Below, one piece after another: positions 14,202 to 22,509 of a stretch of 24,796 nucleotides of DNA. Origin of the DNA: Pseudomonas serboccidentalis (lineage in GTDB: Bacteria > Pseudomonadota > Gammaproteobacteria > Pseudomonadales > Pseudomonadaceae); NCBI RefSeq assembly GCF_028830055.1, contig NZ_CP101655.1, positions 5,918,885 through 5,943,680 of the forward strand, given 5' to 3'. The notes under the pieces were generated by a model. That model saw only the letters and a program-made list of their open reading frames with translations, made no database searches and was not told where the DNA came from. The position numbers were made by a program, and so were the translations under genes. Each line of letters starts with the position of its first letter. Within the stretch, counting starts at the first letter, position 1.

Positions 14202-15055
14202 TATTCCAGCATCTTGCTCAATAGCCAGCTCCCCGCTGGCCCCGGTGGATAAATCCGCGACCACAACGCATCGACATACACCGGCCGCGGCCAGCCGCGC
14301 ACCGTCAATTCCACCAGCGAGCCATTACCGAAGCGCCCCACCAGCCAGCGCGGCAGCGCCGCCCAGCCGAAGCCCATTTCCGCCATTTCCATCAGCATCA
14401 GGTAACTCGGCGCCGACCACACCCGACCTTTCGCCCGACTGTCGTAGGGATTGACGATGGTCGCCAGCCGCAACTCCCGATGCTGTTCCAGCACTTGCTG
14501 ATCGACACGTTCGATATGGGTCAGCACATGATCACGTTTGACGAACAGCGCAAGGTCAGTGCGCTCGGCAACCGTTGACGTCACCAGATCCGGCGGATAG
14601 CTGTCGCGCATCTCGGCGAACGCCAGGTGCGCGCGGCCACGCTGAACGAGTTCGATCAGGTCGTCGCACTCGGCGATCAGGCATTCCAGTTCCAGGTCCG
14701 GATAACGCTGTTCGAAGTCGACCAGTGCCGCTTCGAAACGCGCCGATTGGTAGGTGTCGGAAATCGCCACGGTCAGCTTCGGCTCGACGCCTTGCGTCAG
14801 TTGTCGGGCGGTCATTTCCAGACGGCTGGTGGCCGCCAGAATCGCCTCGGCCCGTTGCAGCATCACGTGGCCGGCCGGGGTCAGGGTCGGTTTGCGGCTG
14901 CTGCGGTCGAACAGGATCAGGTCCAGATCAATCTCCAGACTCGCGACGGCGGCACTGATGGTCGACTGACTGCGCCCCAGTTTGCGCGCCGCTGCCGAGA
15001 ACGAACCCTGAGTGGCGGCTTGAACAAACGCCAACAGCACTTCCTGCGAGGCCAT
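14201..15055 (-). CDS. LysR-family transcriptional regulator beside PACE gene
   Basis: This is a 284-residue LysR-type regulator. The N-terminal helix-turn-helix is MASQEVLLAFVQAATQGSFS with AAARKLGRSQSTISAAVASLE, and LFDRSSRKPTLTPAG is the wing. The effector domain covers about 90-284, with WAALPRWLVGRFGNGSLVEL near the end, where family members form the ligand cleft. The ATG at 15053-15055 has AAGG about 10 bases upstream. It is divergent from the second PACE gene across 88 bases. By analogy with AceR/AceI it probably activates that exporter when a biocide or diamine is present. The stop codon overlaps the last base of REP copy D. Confidence 0.9.
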   Translation of the reverse strand: MASQEVLLAFVQAATQGSFSAAARKLGRSQSTISAAVASLEIDLDLILFDRSSRKPTLTPAGHVMLQRAEAILAATSRLEMTARQLTQGVEPKLTVAISDTYQSARFEAALVDFEQRYPDLELECLIAECDDLIELVQRGRAHLAFAEMRDSYPPDLVTSTVAERTDLALFVKRDHVLTHIERVDQQVLEQHRELRLATIVNPYDSRAKGRVWSAPSYLMLMEMAEMGFGWAALPRWLVGRFGNGSLVELTVRGWPRPVYVDALWSRIYPPGPAGSWLLSKMLE

Positions 15056-15143
15056 GAACTATCGCCTTGATCGATGGTTATTGGTTATGAAGTATCGGTG
15101 TGAGGATGGATCATGGCAACATCTTCACTCAAGGAGTCAGGCC

Positions 15144-15581
15144 ATGACGGCTAACAAGTCCATCACTGAACGTATCTTCCAGGCCATTGGTTTCGAGTTT
15201 CTGGCGATTCTTATCTGCACGCCGTTGCTGGCGTGGATCATGAACAAGCCGCTGCTCGACATGGGCGCGGTGACCGTGCTGATCGCCGTGTTGGCACTGG
15301 CGTGGAACGTGGTGTTCAACGGTTTCTTCGACCGGACGCTCAAGCGCCTGAACGTCGGGCACAACGCCTGGACGCGGGTGGTCCATGCGCTGCTGTTTGA
15401 AGGCGGCTTGATCGTGATGGGCGTGCCGCTGATTGCCTGGTGGCTGTCGGTCAGCCTGTGGCAGGCGTTTTTGCTCGATATCGGCGTGCTGCTGTTCTTC
15501 CTGCCGTACACCTACGTGTATCACTGGGGCTATGACGTGGTGCGTGCGCGGTTCATGCAGCGCAGCGCCTGTCAGGGTTAA
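15144..15581 (+). CDS. PACE family efflux transporter (AceI-like), canonical copy
   Basis: This is a 145-residue inner-membrane exporter. All four PACE motifs are near-canonical: RIFQAIGFE at 10-18 with the essential Glu-18, WNVVFNGFFD at 54-63, RVVHALLFEGG at 78-88, and YTYVYHWGYD at 122-131. Four helices make two transmembrane-pair repeats. Related proteins export chlorhexidine, benzalkonium, acriflavine or short-chain diamines by proton exchange. The ATG at 15144 has AAGGAG about 8 bases upstream; an in-frame upstream ATG would overlap the divergent LysR start and add non-conserved residues. Its LysR partner diverges over 88 bases. This is the second PACE gene in the window, and it keeps the second-repeat Glu that the first has lost. 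Confidence 0.92.
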   Translation: MTANKSITERIFQAIGFEFLAILICTPLLAWIMNKPLLDMGAVTVLIAVLALAWNVVFNGFFDRTLKRLNVGHNAWTRVVHALLFEGGLIVMGVPLIAWWLSVSLWQAFLLDIGVLLFFLPYTYVYHWGYDVVRARFMQRSACQG

Positions 15582-15587
15582 CCCAAT

Positions 15588-15681
15588 CCCACTGTAGGAG
15601 CTGCCGAAGGCTGCGATCTTTTGACTTTGATTTTTTAAAAACAAGATCAAAAGATCGCAGCCTGCGGCAGCTCCTACAGGG
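15588..15681. repeat. REPIN-type palindrome, copy E
   Basis: The left arm is standard (CTGTAGGAGCTGCCGAAGGC). The right arm reads GCAGCCTGCGGCAGC, so one side has lost the GCC-GAA-GGC symmetry. The centre is A/T-rich. It lies between the convergent PACE and SDR genes, 13 bases from the SDR stop. Confidence 0.82.
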
Positions 15682-15694
15682 ACGGTGTTTGAAG

Positions 15695-16450
15695 TTAGAG
15701 AAACATCCCGCCCGACGCCTCGACCCGCTGCCCGTTGATCCACTGTGCCCCCGGCGCCAGCAACATCGACAGCGCACCACCAATGTCATCCGGCTGCCCG
15801 ACACGGCCCAGGGCGGTGTTGCTGGCGACCATCGCGTTCAACGCCGCGTTGTCGCGCACGGCGCCGCCACCAAAGTCGGTCTCGATGGCCCCCGGCGCCA
15901 GAATGTTCACGCCGATCTGCCGCGCGCCCAGCTCCTTGGCCTGATAGCGAGTCAGCACTTCCATCGCCCCTTTCATCGCTGCATAGGCGGCATACCCCGG
16001 CAGGCTGAAGCGGGTCAGGCCACTGGAGATGTTGATGATGCGCCCGCCATCGTTGATCAGCGGCAGCAGTTGCTGAGTCAGGAAGAACGGCCCTTTGAGC
16101 TGGATGTTCATCAGCAGGTCGAACTGCTCTGGTGTGGTTTCGGCGAATGCCGCGTGCACACCGATCCCGGCGTTGTTGATCAGAAAGTCGAAGCGCGGAC
16201 GCTCCAGTTGCTGCAGCGCTTGCTCAACCCGCGCAGCGAAATCAGCGAAGCTGTCGCTGCGGCCCACGTCCAGTTGCAGCATCACGGCTTTGGCGCCGCG
16301 TTGTTCCAGTTCAGCCACCAGGGCTTGAGCTTCATCGGCGTGGCTGTTGTAGGTGCCGATGATGTCCACACCTTCGGCGGCGAGGTGCAGGGCGGCGTTC
16401 TTGCCCAGGCCACGGCTGGCGCCGGTGATCAATGCGATTTTGCGGCTCAT
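15695..16450 (-). CDS. Short-chain dehydrogenase/reductase
   Basis: This is a classical SDR of 251 residues. The Rossmann motif TGASRGLG is at 9-16, NNAG at 92-95, catalytic Ser in NISSGL at about 142-143, and Tyr-156/Lys-160 in YAAYAAMKGAME. The segment LAPGAIETDFGGG at 184-196 and the final ASGGMFL are typical. Arg-13 and the lack of an acidic residue after beta2 (GTYNS) suggest NADPH rather than NADH. The substrate is unknown. I start at the ATG at 16448-16450, with GAGGA about 8 bases upstream; the longer frame covers the intergenic operator. It diverges from a LysR gene that is probably its regulator, over 120 bases with a strong inverted repeat. Confidence 0.92.
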   Translation of the reverse strand: MSRKIALITGASRGLGKNAALHLAAEGVDIIGTYNSHADEAQALVAELEQRGAKAVMLQLDVGRSDSFADFAARVEQALQQLERPRFDFLINNAGIGVHAAFAETTPEQFDLLMNIQLKGPFFLTQQLLPLINDGGRIINISSGLTRFSLPGYAAYAAMKGAMEVLTRYQAKELGARQIGVNILAPGAIETDFGGGAVRDNAALNAMVASNTALGRVGQPDDIGGALSMLLAPGAQWINGQRVEASGGMFL

Positions 16451-16492
16451 GTGAAGTCCTCGATTGCGGTGAGTGGTGATGAGCAAAGTTTA

Positions 16493-16515
16493 TTTATCCG
16501 CCAGGGGGTGATAAA
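16493..16515. promoter_or_regulatory. LysR-type operator candidate
   Basis: TTTATC (16493-16498) pairs exactly with GATAAA (16510-16515) across 11 bases, a LysR-like interrupted dyad. It lies 42-65 bases upstream of the SDR start and 55-78 upstream of the LysR start, the normal place for a shared regulatory site. Confidence 0.6.
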
Positions 16516-16570
16516 CAGACTGAAACCGGAATCACTGGTCGATTAAGCCGAACAATCAAGGGGTGTCCTC

Positions 16571-17467
16571 ATGAACAAACTGGAACTGCTGCGCACCTTC
16601 GTCCGGGTCAGCGAACTGTCGAGTTTCACCCTCGCCGGCGAGAGTCTGGGGCTGCCGCGCTCGACGGTGTCCGAGCATGTGCAGTCGCTGGAAACCCTGC
16701 TCGGCACGCGCCTGCTGCAACGCACCACGCGCAAGGTGCAGGCGACGCAGGACGGCCTGGTGCTGTACGAACGCAGCAAGGATCTGCTGTCGCACATGGA
16801 CGAGATCGAGGGCCTGTTTCGTCAGGATCCGGCCTCGCTGACCGGACGGATTCGCGTCGACATGCCGAACATTCTGTCGCGCCGCCTGATCATGCCGCTG
16901 CTGCCTGAGTTCATGGCGTGTCACCCGAATCTGGAGCTGGAGATCAGCTGCACCGACCGCCGCGTCGATTTGCTCAGCGAGGGCTTCGATTGCGTGGTGC
17001 GCATTGGCGCGCAGCCGGATCAGTCAGTGGTAGCACGGCATTTGGGCGATTTCCCGATGATCAATTGCGCCAGCCCGGCGTACCTTGAACGCTACGGTGT
17101 GCCGCAGACGCTGGAGGATCTGGCGCAGCATAGGCTGGTGCATTACGTCGGTGTGCTGGGCTCGCGCTCGGAAGGGTTTGTGTATGAACAGGACGGTCAG
17201 GTGCGGCGTCTGCCAATGGCTGGCAGCGTTACGGTCAACAGCACTGACGCTTACGAGTCGGCCTGCCTGGGCGGCTTCGGCCTGGTTCAGGTGCCGCGTA
17301 CCGGCATGCAGCCGCATCTGGACACCGGCGAACTGGTGACCGTACTGCCGCAGTTCACGGCGCCGGCGATGGGGATTTCAATCCTGTATGCGCGGCAACG
17401 GCACTTGCCGCTGCGGGTGCGGGTGTTCATGGATTGGTTGGGCGAGGTCATCCGTTCGACGCTCTGA
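16571..17467 (+). CDS. LysR-family transcriptional regulator, divergent from SDR
   Basis: This is a 298-residue LysR-type regulator of the CrgA/AaeR-like branch. The helix-turn-helix is MNKLELLRTFVRVSELSSFT with LAGESLGLPRSTVSEHVQSLE, and LLQRTTRKVQATQDG is the wing. The effector domain starts near residue 90, with the branch-typical DCVVRIGAQPDQSVVARHLG and YVGVLGSRSEGFVYEQDG. The ATG at 16571 has AGGGG about 8 bases upstream. Divergent placement from the SDR gene and the shared TTTATC-N11-GATAAA dyad make it the likely regulator of that enzyme, perhaps induced by an electrophilic or aromatic compound, as many members of this branch are. The effector is unknown. Confidence 0.92.
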   Translation: MNKLELLRTFVRVSELSSFTLAGESLGLPRSTVSEHVQSLETLLGTRLLQRTTRKVQATQDGLVLYERSKDLLSHMDEIEGLFRQDPASLTGRIRVDMPNILSRRLIMPLLPEFMACHPNLELEISCTDRRVDLLSEGFDCVVRIGAQPDQSVVARHLGDFPMINCASPAYLERYGVPQTLEDLAQHRLVHYVGVLGSRSEGFVYEQDGQVRRLPMAGSVTVNSTDAYESACLGGFGLVQVPRTGMQPHLDTGELVTVLPQFTAPAMGISILYARQRHLPLRVRVFMDWLGEVIRSTL

Positions 17468-17480
17468 CCAACACCACTTC

Positions 17481-17574
17481 CCCCTGTAGGAGCTGCGGCA
17501 CGCTGCGATCTTTTGATCTTGTTTCTATAGAAGCAAAATCAAAAGATCGCAGCGTGCCGCAGCTCCCACAGGGG
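17481..17574. repeat. REPIN-type palindrome, copy F (variant stem)
   Basis: Arms read GAGCTGCGGCACGCTGCGAT, against GAGCTGCCGAAGGCTGCGAT in the other copies. The mini-hairpin GCC-GAA-GGC has become GCG-GCA-CGC, a compensated pair swap, and both arms carry it. The right outer end uses GTGG instead of GTAG. It lies between the LysR gene and the convergent phosphate transporter. Confidence 0.85.
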
Positions 17575-17584
17575 ATTTGTGGGG

Positions 17585-19201
17585 TTAGAAGATCTGGGTG
17601 AACAGCCAATAGAGGCTGCCCGATAGCAGAATCGCCGCCGGCAATGTCAGCACCCACGCCATCAGCAGATTGCGGATGGTCTTCATCTGCAAGCCGCCGC
17701 CATTGGCGACCATGGTTCCGGCCACGCCCGATGACAACACGTGGGTGGTCGACACCGGCAAACCGAACATGTCCGCCGCGCCGATGGTCAGCATCGCCAC
17801 GGTTTCCGCCGAGGCGCCCTGGGCGTAGGTCAGGTGGGTCTTGCCGATCTTCTCGCCGACCGTCACCACAATCCGTTTCCAGCCGACCATGGTCCCCAGT
17901 CCCAGGGCGATGGCCACGGCGATCTTCACCCACAGCGGAATGAACCGCGTGGCGTTGTCGATCTGCTGCTTGAACAATTGCAGCTTGTTGTGGGTGTCGG
18001 CGTCGAAGTTGCCGACCTTGTTCTTGTCCATCAGGCGAATTGATTCGCTGGCCAGGTACATGTCGTTACGCACGTTGCCCATGGCTTCAGCCGGGACTTT
18101 CGACAGCGAGCCATAGCCTTTCACCTCTTCGCCAATATGCCCGGTGAGGGCGGCGAGGGCGGGGATCAGTTGCGGGGTGGCTTCCTTGTTGCGCACGTAA
18201 TCGGAGAGCACCGGACGTGGATCGGCGGGGGCCGGCAGCGGGGTATTTTTCACCAGTGCTTGCTGAGTGACTTCGGCGACAGCGGCAAACTGCAACGCCT
18301 GATCGGCCGGCATGGTGCGGTTCAACGCATAAGCCATTGGCAGGGTGCCGACCAGAATCAGCATGATCAGGCCCATGCCTTTCTGCCCGTCGTTGGAGCC
18401 GTGAGCGAAGGACACGCCGGTGCAGGTGATAATCAGCAAACCACGGATCCACCACGGTGGCGGGGTGTTGCCTTGCGGTGCTTTGTACAGCGCACGGTTT
18501 TTCACGAACGCACGCAACGCCAGCAGTAACAGCGCCGCGCAGCCGAAACCCACCAGTGGCGACAGCAGCAAGGCGTAACCGATCTTGGTCGCTTGCGCCC
18601 AGTCCACGCCGCTGGTGCCGTCGCGCCCGTGCATCAAGGCATTGGCCACGCCGACGCCGATGATCGAGCCGATCAGGGTGTGCGACGAGGAGGCCGGCAG
18701 GCCCAGCCACCAGGTGCCGAGGTTCCACAGGATCGCTGCGATCAGCAGAGCGAAGATCATCGCGAACCCGGCGGACGAACCGACCTGCAGAATCAGCTCC
18801 ACCGGCAGCAGGGCGATGATGCCGAACGCTACAGCGCCGCTGGACAGCAGCACCCCGAGGAAGTTGAAGAAACCCGACCAGACCACCGCCACATTCGGCG
18901 GCAGCGAGTGGGTGTAGATCACCGTCGCGACCGCGTTGGCGGTGTCGTGGAAACCGTTGACGAACTCAAAGCCCAGCGCAATCAGGAGCGCCACGCCGAG
19001 TAGCAGGAACGGGGTCCAGGTGGTGACGGTGGTGCCCAGCTCGTGCATGTCGTGCATCAGGCTGTAGGCCGTGAACAGCATCCCCATTGCCAGCACGGCA
19101 AAAAACACCACGTAAGTGAAGGGGCCGGGTTTTTTATCAAGTGCAGGCCGACCGCCGTGGACGGACGTGGGGCGGGCGGCGGTCAGGGAGGGAGTAGCCA
19201 T
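17585..19201 (-). CDS. pitA: Low-affinity inorganic phosphate transporter, PiT family
   Basis: This is an inner-membrane phosphate (metal-phosphate/H+) symporter of about 538 residues with the PiT duplicated signature. The first copy is FEFVNGFHDTANAVATVIYT near residues 79-98, with the second-signature-type SFAHGSNDGQKGMG near 270. LPASSSHTLIGSIIG and VSTTHVLSSGVAGTM are further paired motifs. An unusually long central hydrophilic region (about 315-435) separates the halves, as in E. coli PitA. I start at the ATG at 19199-19201, which has AGGA about 10 bases upstream; an in-frame ATG at 19240 lacks a ribosome site. It is a single-gene unit. I see no clear Pho box upstream. The symbol follows common usage and is not proven. 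Confidence 0.9.
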   Translation of the reverse strand: MATPSLTAARPTSVHGGRPALDKKPGPFTYVVFFAVLAMGMLFTAYSLMHDMHELGTTVTTWTPFLLLGVALLIALGFEFVNGFHDTANAVATVIYTHSLPPNVAVVWSGFFNFLGVLLSSGAVAFGIIALLPVELILQVGSSAGFAMIFALLIAAILWNLGTWWLGLPASSSHTLIGSIIGVGVANALMHGRDGTSGVDWAQATKIGYALLLSPLVGFGCAALLLLALRAFVKNRALYKAPQGNTPPPWWIRGLLIITCTGVSFAHGSNDGQKGMGLIMLILVGTLPMAYALNRTMPADQALQFAAVAEVTQQALVKNTPLPAPADPRPVLSDYVRNKEATPQLIPALAALTGHIGEEVKGYGSLSKVPAEAMGNVRNDMYLASESIRLMDKNKVGNFDADTHNKLQLFKQQIDNATRFIPLWVKIAVAIALGLGTMVGWKRIVVTVGEKIGKTHLTYAQGASAETVAMLTIGAADMFGLPVSTTHVLSSGVAGTMVANGGGLQMKTIRNLLMAWVLTLPAAILLSGSLYWLFTQIF

Positions 19202-19326
19202 GAGCGGACAGTCCTGAGCGAGGGAAGGAGTGTCGGCCATGATCGTTGCTAAATATTACAGAGAGACTGCGGCAGGTCAGTGTTTGGCGGATTAGTCTGA
19301 CCATTGATCAGAAGGGAAATGAACAA

Positions 19327-19423
19327 CCCCTGTAGGAGTGAGCCTGCTCGCGATGACGTTGGCACATTCAAAACAGAGGTGTCTGACACACCGCTATCGC
19401 GAGCAGGCTCACTCCTACAAGGG
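19327..19423. repeat. REPIN-type palindrome, copy G (GAGCCTGCTCGCGAT family)
   Basis: Arms read CTGTAGGAGTGAGCCTGCTC then GCGAT, inverted around a 40-base centre. This is a different REP family, with GAGC-CT-GCTC as the mini-hairpin and GTAG outside. It lies upstream of the phosphate transporter and downstream of zntB, 30 bases from the zntB stop. Confidence 0.85.
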
Positions 19424-19453
19424 ATCTGTGGTGGGGCACAGTAATTATTGGGG

Positions 19454-20476
19454 TTAGTAATCCCCGCGTTTACGAAACGCCCAGCGCCCGGCAATCACGG
19501 TAAACGTCGCCACCAACGCGACCAATATCCAGAACCCCTCCGGATCCGTTGCCAGCGGCACGCCGCCGACGTTCATGCCGAAGAAACCGGCAATGATGTT
19601 GATCGGCAGCGCCAGCACCGTGACCACGGTCAGGGTGAACAGCGTGCGGTTGCTCTGTTCGTTGAGGTTGGCGGCGATCTCTTCCTGGAGCAGTTTGATC
19701 CGTTCGCCGAGGGCGGTGAGGTCGTTGATGATCAGCGCGAACTCCTCGGTGGACTTGCGCAGCTCCTTGACGTCCTCCTTCTGCAGCCACGGCGGCGGAC
19801 GGTTGAGCAGGCGCAGCAGCGAACCCGGTTCCAGCGCCAACAGCCGTTGCAGGCGCACCAGCACGCGGCGGTTGGCGCCGAGTTCGGCGCGGTTGGTCGA
19901 CAGGCGCGAGGAGAGCAATTCGTCCTCGACCTGATCGACGCTCATGCTGGTCTTGCGCACGATCTGCGTCAGCACTTCGCCCTGATCGCGCAGCAGGTGC
20001 ACGAGCAGTTCCGACGGCGAGCGAAAGCATTCGCCGGCCTTCACCGACGAGCGCAGCTTGTCCACCGAGTGCAGCGGTTGCAGGCGTGCGCTGACGATCA
20101 GTTTGCTGCGCACGCAAACCCACAGCGTCGAGACATCCGAAGAGACCATGCTGCTGAGGTTGAACACCACATCATTGACCACCGCCAGCAACGCTGAGTC
20201 AACGTGTTCGATGCGCGTCGAGCGCGAACCTTCGTGCAGCGCTTCGAAAAATTCTTCGGGCAATTGCAGATGGCTTTTCATCCAGCGCTCGCACGCGGCG
20301 TGGGCCAGGTTCAGGTGCAGCCAGAGGAATTCATCACTGTCGCTGTCGTCTTGCAGGCAGCGCAGGGCGGTCGCCGAATCGACTTCGCGGCCACGTTCAC
20401 CCGGGCGGAAACGGAAGCCGTAAAGCAAACCGAACAAATCAGGATCGCGATGACTGATATCGAGGCTGTGGTTCAT
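19454..20476 (-). CDS. zntB: Zinc/divalent-cation transporter ZntB, CorA family
   Basis: This is a CorA-type 2-TM channel/transporter of 340 residues. The C-terminal membrane domain starts near residue 281, with TLFTLTVVTVLALPINIIAG and the selectivity motif GMN at 300-302 in GFFGMNVGGVP. The second helix is FWILVALVATFTVIAGRW. The long N-terminal cytoplasmic domain has the coiled, charged helices expected of the funnel (KELRKSTEEFALIINDLTAL then GERIKLLQEE). Members of the ZntB branch move Zn2+ with proton coupling. I start at the ATG at 20474-20476, giving MNHSLDIS; the frame upstream is not conserved-looking, and the ribosome site is weak (GCGAG). The alternative is Mg2+ transport, since CorA and ZntB share the GMN motif. 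Confidence 0.88.
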   Translation of the reverse strand: MNHSLDISHRDPDLFGLLYGFRFRPGERGREVDSATALRCLQDDSDSDEFLWLHLNLAHAACERWMKSHLQLPEEFFEALHEGSRSTRIEHVDSALLAVVNDVVFNLSSMVSSDVSTLWVCVRSKLIVSARLQPLHSVDKLRSSVKAGECFRSPSELLVHLLRDQGEVLTQIVRKTSMSVDQVEDELLSSRLSTNRAELGANRRVLVRLQRLLALEPGSLLRLLNRPPPWLQKEDVKELRKSTEEFALIINDLTALGERIKLLQEEIAANLNEQSNRTLFTLTVVTVLALPINIIAGFFGMNVGGVPLATDPEGFWILVALVATFTVIAGRWAFRKRGDY

Positions 20477-20654
20477 GGAGGCTCGCTGCGAGGAGGAGGG
20501 CGTCGGTCGCGGAATGGCAGGTTCACTGAGCCGCATCATCGCAACCGAATGTGACACTGGCGTGACGATAAAGTGACGCCAGATCAATGTCTTACCGGCG
20601 GTCGGAATTTCTTCAAGAAGCGCTCTGGCACGCCGATCACGCTTAGGTTACGTT

Positions 20655-20684
20655 GCGCGCGCTTGGCCATGAGCCAAGGCGCGC
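20655..20684. other. GC-rich hairpin upstream of the chemoreceptor gene
   Basis: GCGCGCTTGGC (near 20656-20666) pairs with GCCAAGGCGCGC (20673-20684) with a one-base bulge and a short loop. It is 70 bases upstream of the chemoreceptor ATG and about 180 upstream of the zntB start. It could be a leader structure of the chemoreceptor mRNA. Confidence 0.35.
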
Positions 20685-20753
20685 CGACACGGATGTCCGG
20701 CAAAATCCCACGCCTTATCGGGCGTGCCTCATCCCTGTCCTGAGTATCTTGCG

Positions 20754-22376
20754 ATGCTGCAAAAATCCCTGAGAGCGCAAATTCTCGCCCTGCTGAGCGG
20801 CAGCCTGCTGGCGACACTGTTGATCGCGCTGGCCTGCTTTCATTTCCTGTCCAACGGCGTGCAGAACTACAGCCAGTTGATCGCCGGCCCGTTGCACACC
20901 TCACAACTGATCGACGAGGCCAACCTGCAATTCAAGGTGCAGGTGCAGGAATGGAAAAACGTCCTGCTGCGCGGCAAGCAACCGGCGGATCTGGCCAAAT
21001 ACTGGAGCCAGTTCGAAGATCGCCAGCGCGATGTACAAAATATTCTCGGTGAACTGGCCAGCCAGAAAGGCATCGAGCCGGCACTCAAAACCCGCATCGA
21101 ACGCCTGCGTGAAGAACACCGCCTGCTCGGCGCCGCGTACCAGAAAGGTCGCGATGCCTACGTGGCGGCCGGTGCCGATCCAACCGCTGGCGATGCCGCC
21201 GTCAAAGGCGTGGACCGCGCCGCCAGCGACCAGATGAGCGAGCTGGTGGCCGAGCTGCGCAAGCAAGGCAGCGAGCAGTCGGCGCAGATCAGCGCCAGTG
21301 CCGACAGCACCGTGTTGCTGGGGATTCTGGTGATGCTCGGCTCGGGTCTGTTGATCGGTCTGTTGAGCCTGTGGCTGGTCAACCGCAACCTGATCGAACC
21401 GATCCGCAAGCTGATCGATTACGTCACCCAATTGAGTCGCGGGCGCCTCGCTGAACGTGTCGCCAACGACCGTCAGGACGAGTTGGGCAACCTGGCGGCG
21501 GCCGCCAATACCCTGCGTGATTTCCTCGCTGAGACGTTCACCCACCTGCAACGCAGCGCCAGTGATCTGGACAGCGCCAGCGGCGAGCTGAACGCGATTG
21601 CCACGACCATGGCCGGCGGCACCAACGAGCAGTTCAACCGCACCGATCAGGTGGCGACGGCGATGAACGAAATGTCCGCCACCGCCCAGGAAGTCGCCCG
21701 TCATGCGGCGGACGCGGCGCGCGCGGCCGACGATGCCGACCAGTCCGCTCAACAGGGCGAAAAGGTCATGCAGAGCACCATCCATTCCATCACCCAGATG
21801 CGCAGCGAAATCGCTAACACCGCCACGGTGATCCGCCGTCTGGAAGCGGACAGCGGCCGGATCGGCAAGGTGCTGGAAGTGATTCGCGGCATCGCCGAAC
21901 AGACCAACCTGCTGGCACTCAACGCGGCGATTGAAGCGGCGCGGGCCGGTGAGGCCGGGCGTGGTTTTGCCGTGGTGGCCGATGAAGTGCGCAACCTGGC
22001 GCAACGCACGGCGGAGTCGATCATCGAGATCAACCAGATCATTCAGAGCGTGCAGACCGGCGCAGTCGATGCGGCCCAAGCCATCGATAGCGGCCAGTCG
22101 CGCAGCGATGAAAGCGTCGAGCAAGTGACCCAGGCCGGCGCCATGCTCGAGCGCATCACCCACGCGGTGGAAGCGATTCGCGACATGAACCGCCAGATCG
22201 CCACCGCCGCCGAAGAGCAGACCTCGGTGGCCGAAGACATCTCGCGCAACCTCACCGAGATCACCTCGATCGCCAGCACCAACCTCAACAGCGTGCAGCG
22301 CACCGAAAGCGCCAGCCAGAACCTGCATGGCCTGTCCGGGCAACTCAATGAAGTCACCGCGCGCCTGAGCGCCTGA
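20754..22376 (+). CDS. Methyl-accepting chemotaxis protein
   Basis: This is a transmembrane chemoreceptor of 540 residues. TM1 is at about 9-32, a periplasmic ligand domain of about 155 residues lies at 33-186, and TM2 is at about 187-209. A HAMP domain follows (about 210-262, [20 protein letters not shown]), then the cytoplasmic signalling domain. The hairpin tip [20 protein letters not shown] with [18 protein letters not shown] is at about 380-421 and contacts CheA/CheW. The ligand domain looks helical, with [17 protein letters not shown] at 58-74, and resembles four-helix-bundle sensors; the ligand is unknown. No CheR-docking pentapeptide is seen at the C-terminus. The ATG at 20754 is preferred over a GTG at 20724. 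It stands alone, as many Pseudomonas receptors do. Confidence 0.93.
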   Translation: MLQKSLRAQILALLSGSLLATLLIALACFHFLSNGVQNYSQLIAGPLHTSQLIDEANLQFKVQVQEWKNVLLRGKQPADLAKYWSQFEDRQRDVQNILGELASQKGIEPALKTRIERLREEHRLLGAAYQKGRDAYVAAGADPTAGDAAVKGVDRAASDQMSELVAELRKQGSEQSAQISASADSTVLLGILVMLGSGLLIGLLSLWLVNRNLIEPIRKLIDYVTQLSRGRLAERVANDRQDELGNLAAAANTLRDFLAETFTHLQRSASDLDSASGELNAIATTMAGGTNEQFNRTDQVATAMNEMSATAQEVARHAADAARAADDADQSAQQGEKVMQSTIHSITQMRSEIANTATVIRRLEADSGRIGKVLEVIRGIAEQTNLLALNAAIEAARAGEAGRGFAVVADEVRNLAQRTAESIIEINQIIQSVQTGAVDAAQAIDSGQSRSDESVEQVTQAGAMLERITHAVEAIRDMNRQIATAAEEQTSVAEDISRNLTEITSIASTNLNSVQRTESASQNLHGLSGQLNEVTARLSA

Positions 22377-22385
22377 TCGAGCCTG

Positions 22386-22418
22386 GGTGTACCGATTCGG
22401 CTACCGAGTCGGTACACC
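22386..22418 (+). terminator. Hairpin immediately after the chemoreceptor gene
   Basis: GGTGTACCGA (22386-22395) pairs exactly with TCGGTACACC (22409-22418). An inner TCGG/CCGA stem with one G-U step extends it to about 15 bp around a CTA loop. There is no U-run. It begins 9 bases past the stop codon. Confidence 0.55.
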
Positions 22419-22461
22419 GTCGATCTCTAATCAGTGCGCGTGCCGCCGTAGGGCGGGCATG

Positions 22462-22496
22462 AAAAAGCCGCACGATCTTTCAATCGTGCGGCTTTT
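22462..22496. terminator. Bidirectional Rho-independent terminator
   Basis: AAAAGCCGCACGAT pairs with ATCGTGCGGCTTTT around a CTTTCA loop. A and T runs flank both sides, so it serves both the chemoreceptor gene and the convergent PepSY gene. Confidence 0.9.
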
Positions 22497-22509
22497 GATG
22501 AGCGGTGTA

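Noticed and set aside
19202..19453. Pho box upstream of the phosphate transporter
   Set aside because: No pair of TGTCAT-like direct repeats at 11-base spacing is visible. The region holds a REPIN and a GGTCAG/CTGACC dyad only.
20901..22343. A 480-residue open frame antisense to the chemoreceptor
   Set aside because: It is rich in His, Gly and Gln with no recognisable domain. The plus-strand frame contains the invariant receptor hairpin tip.
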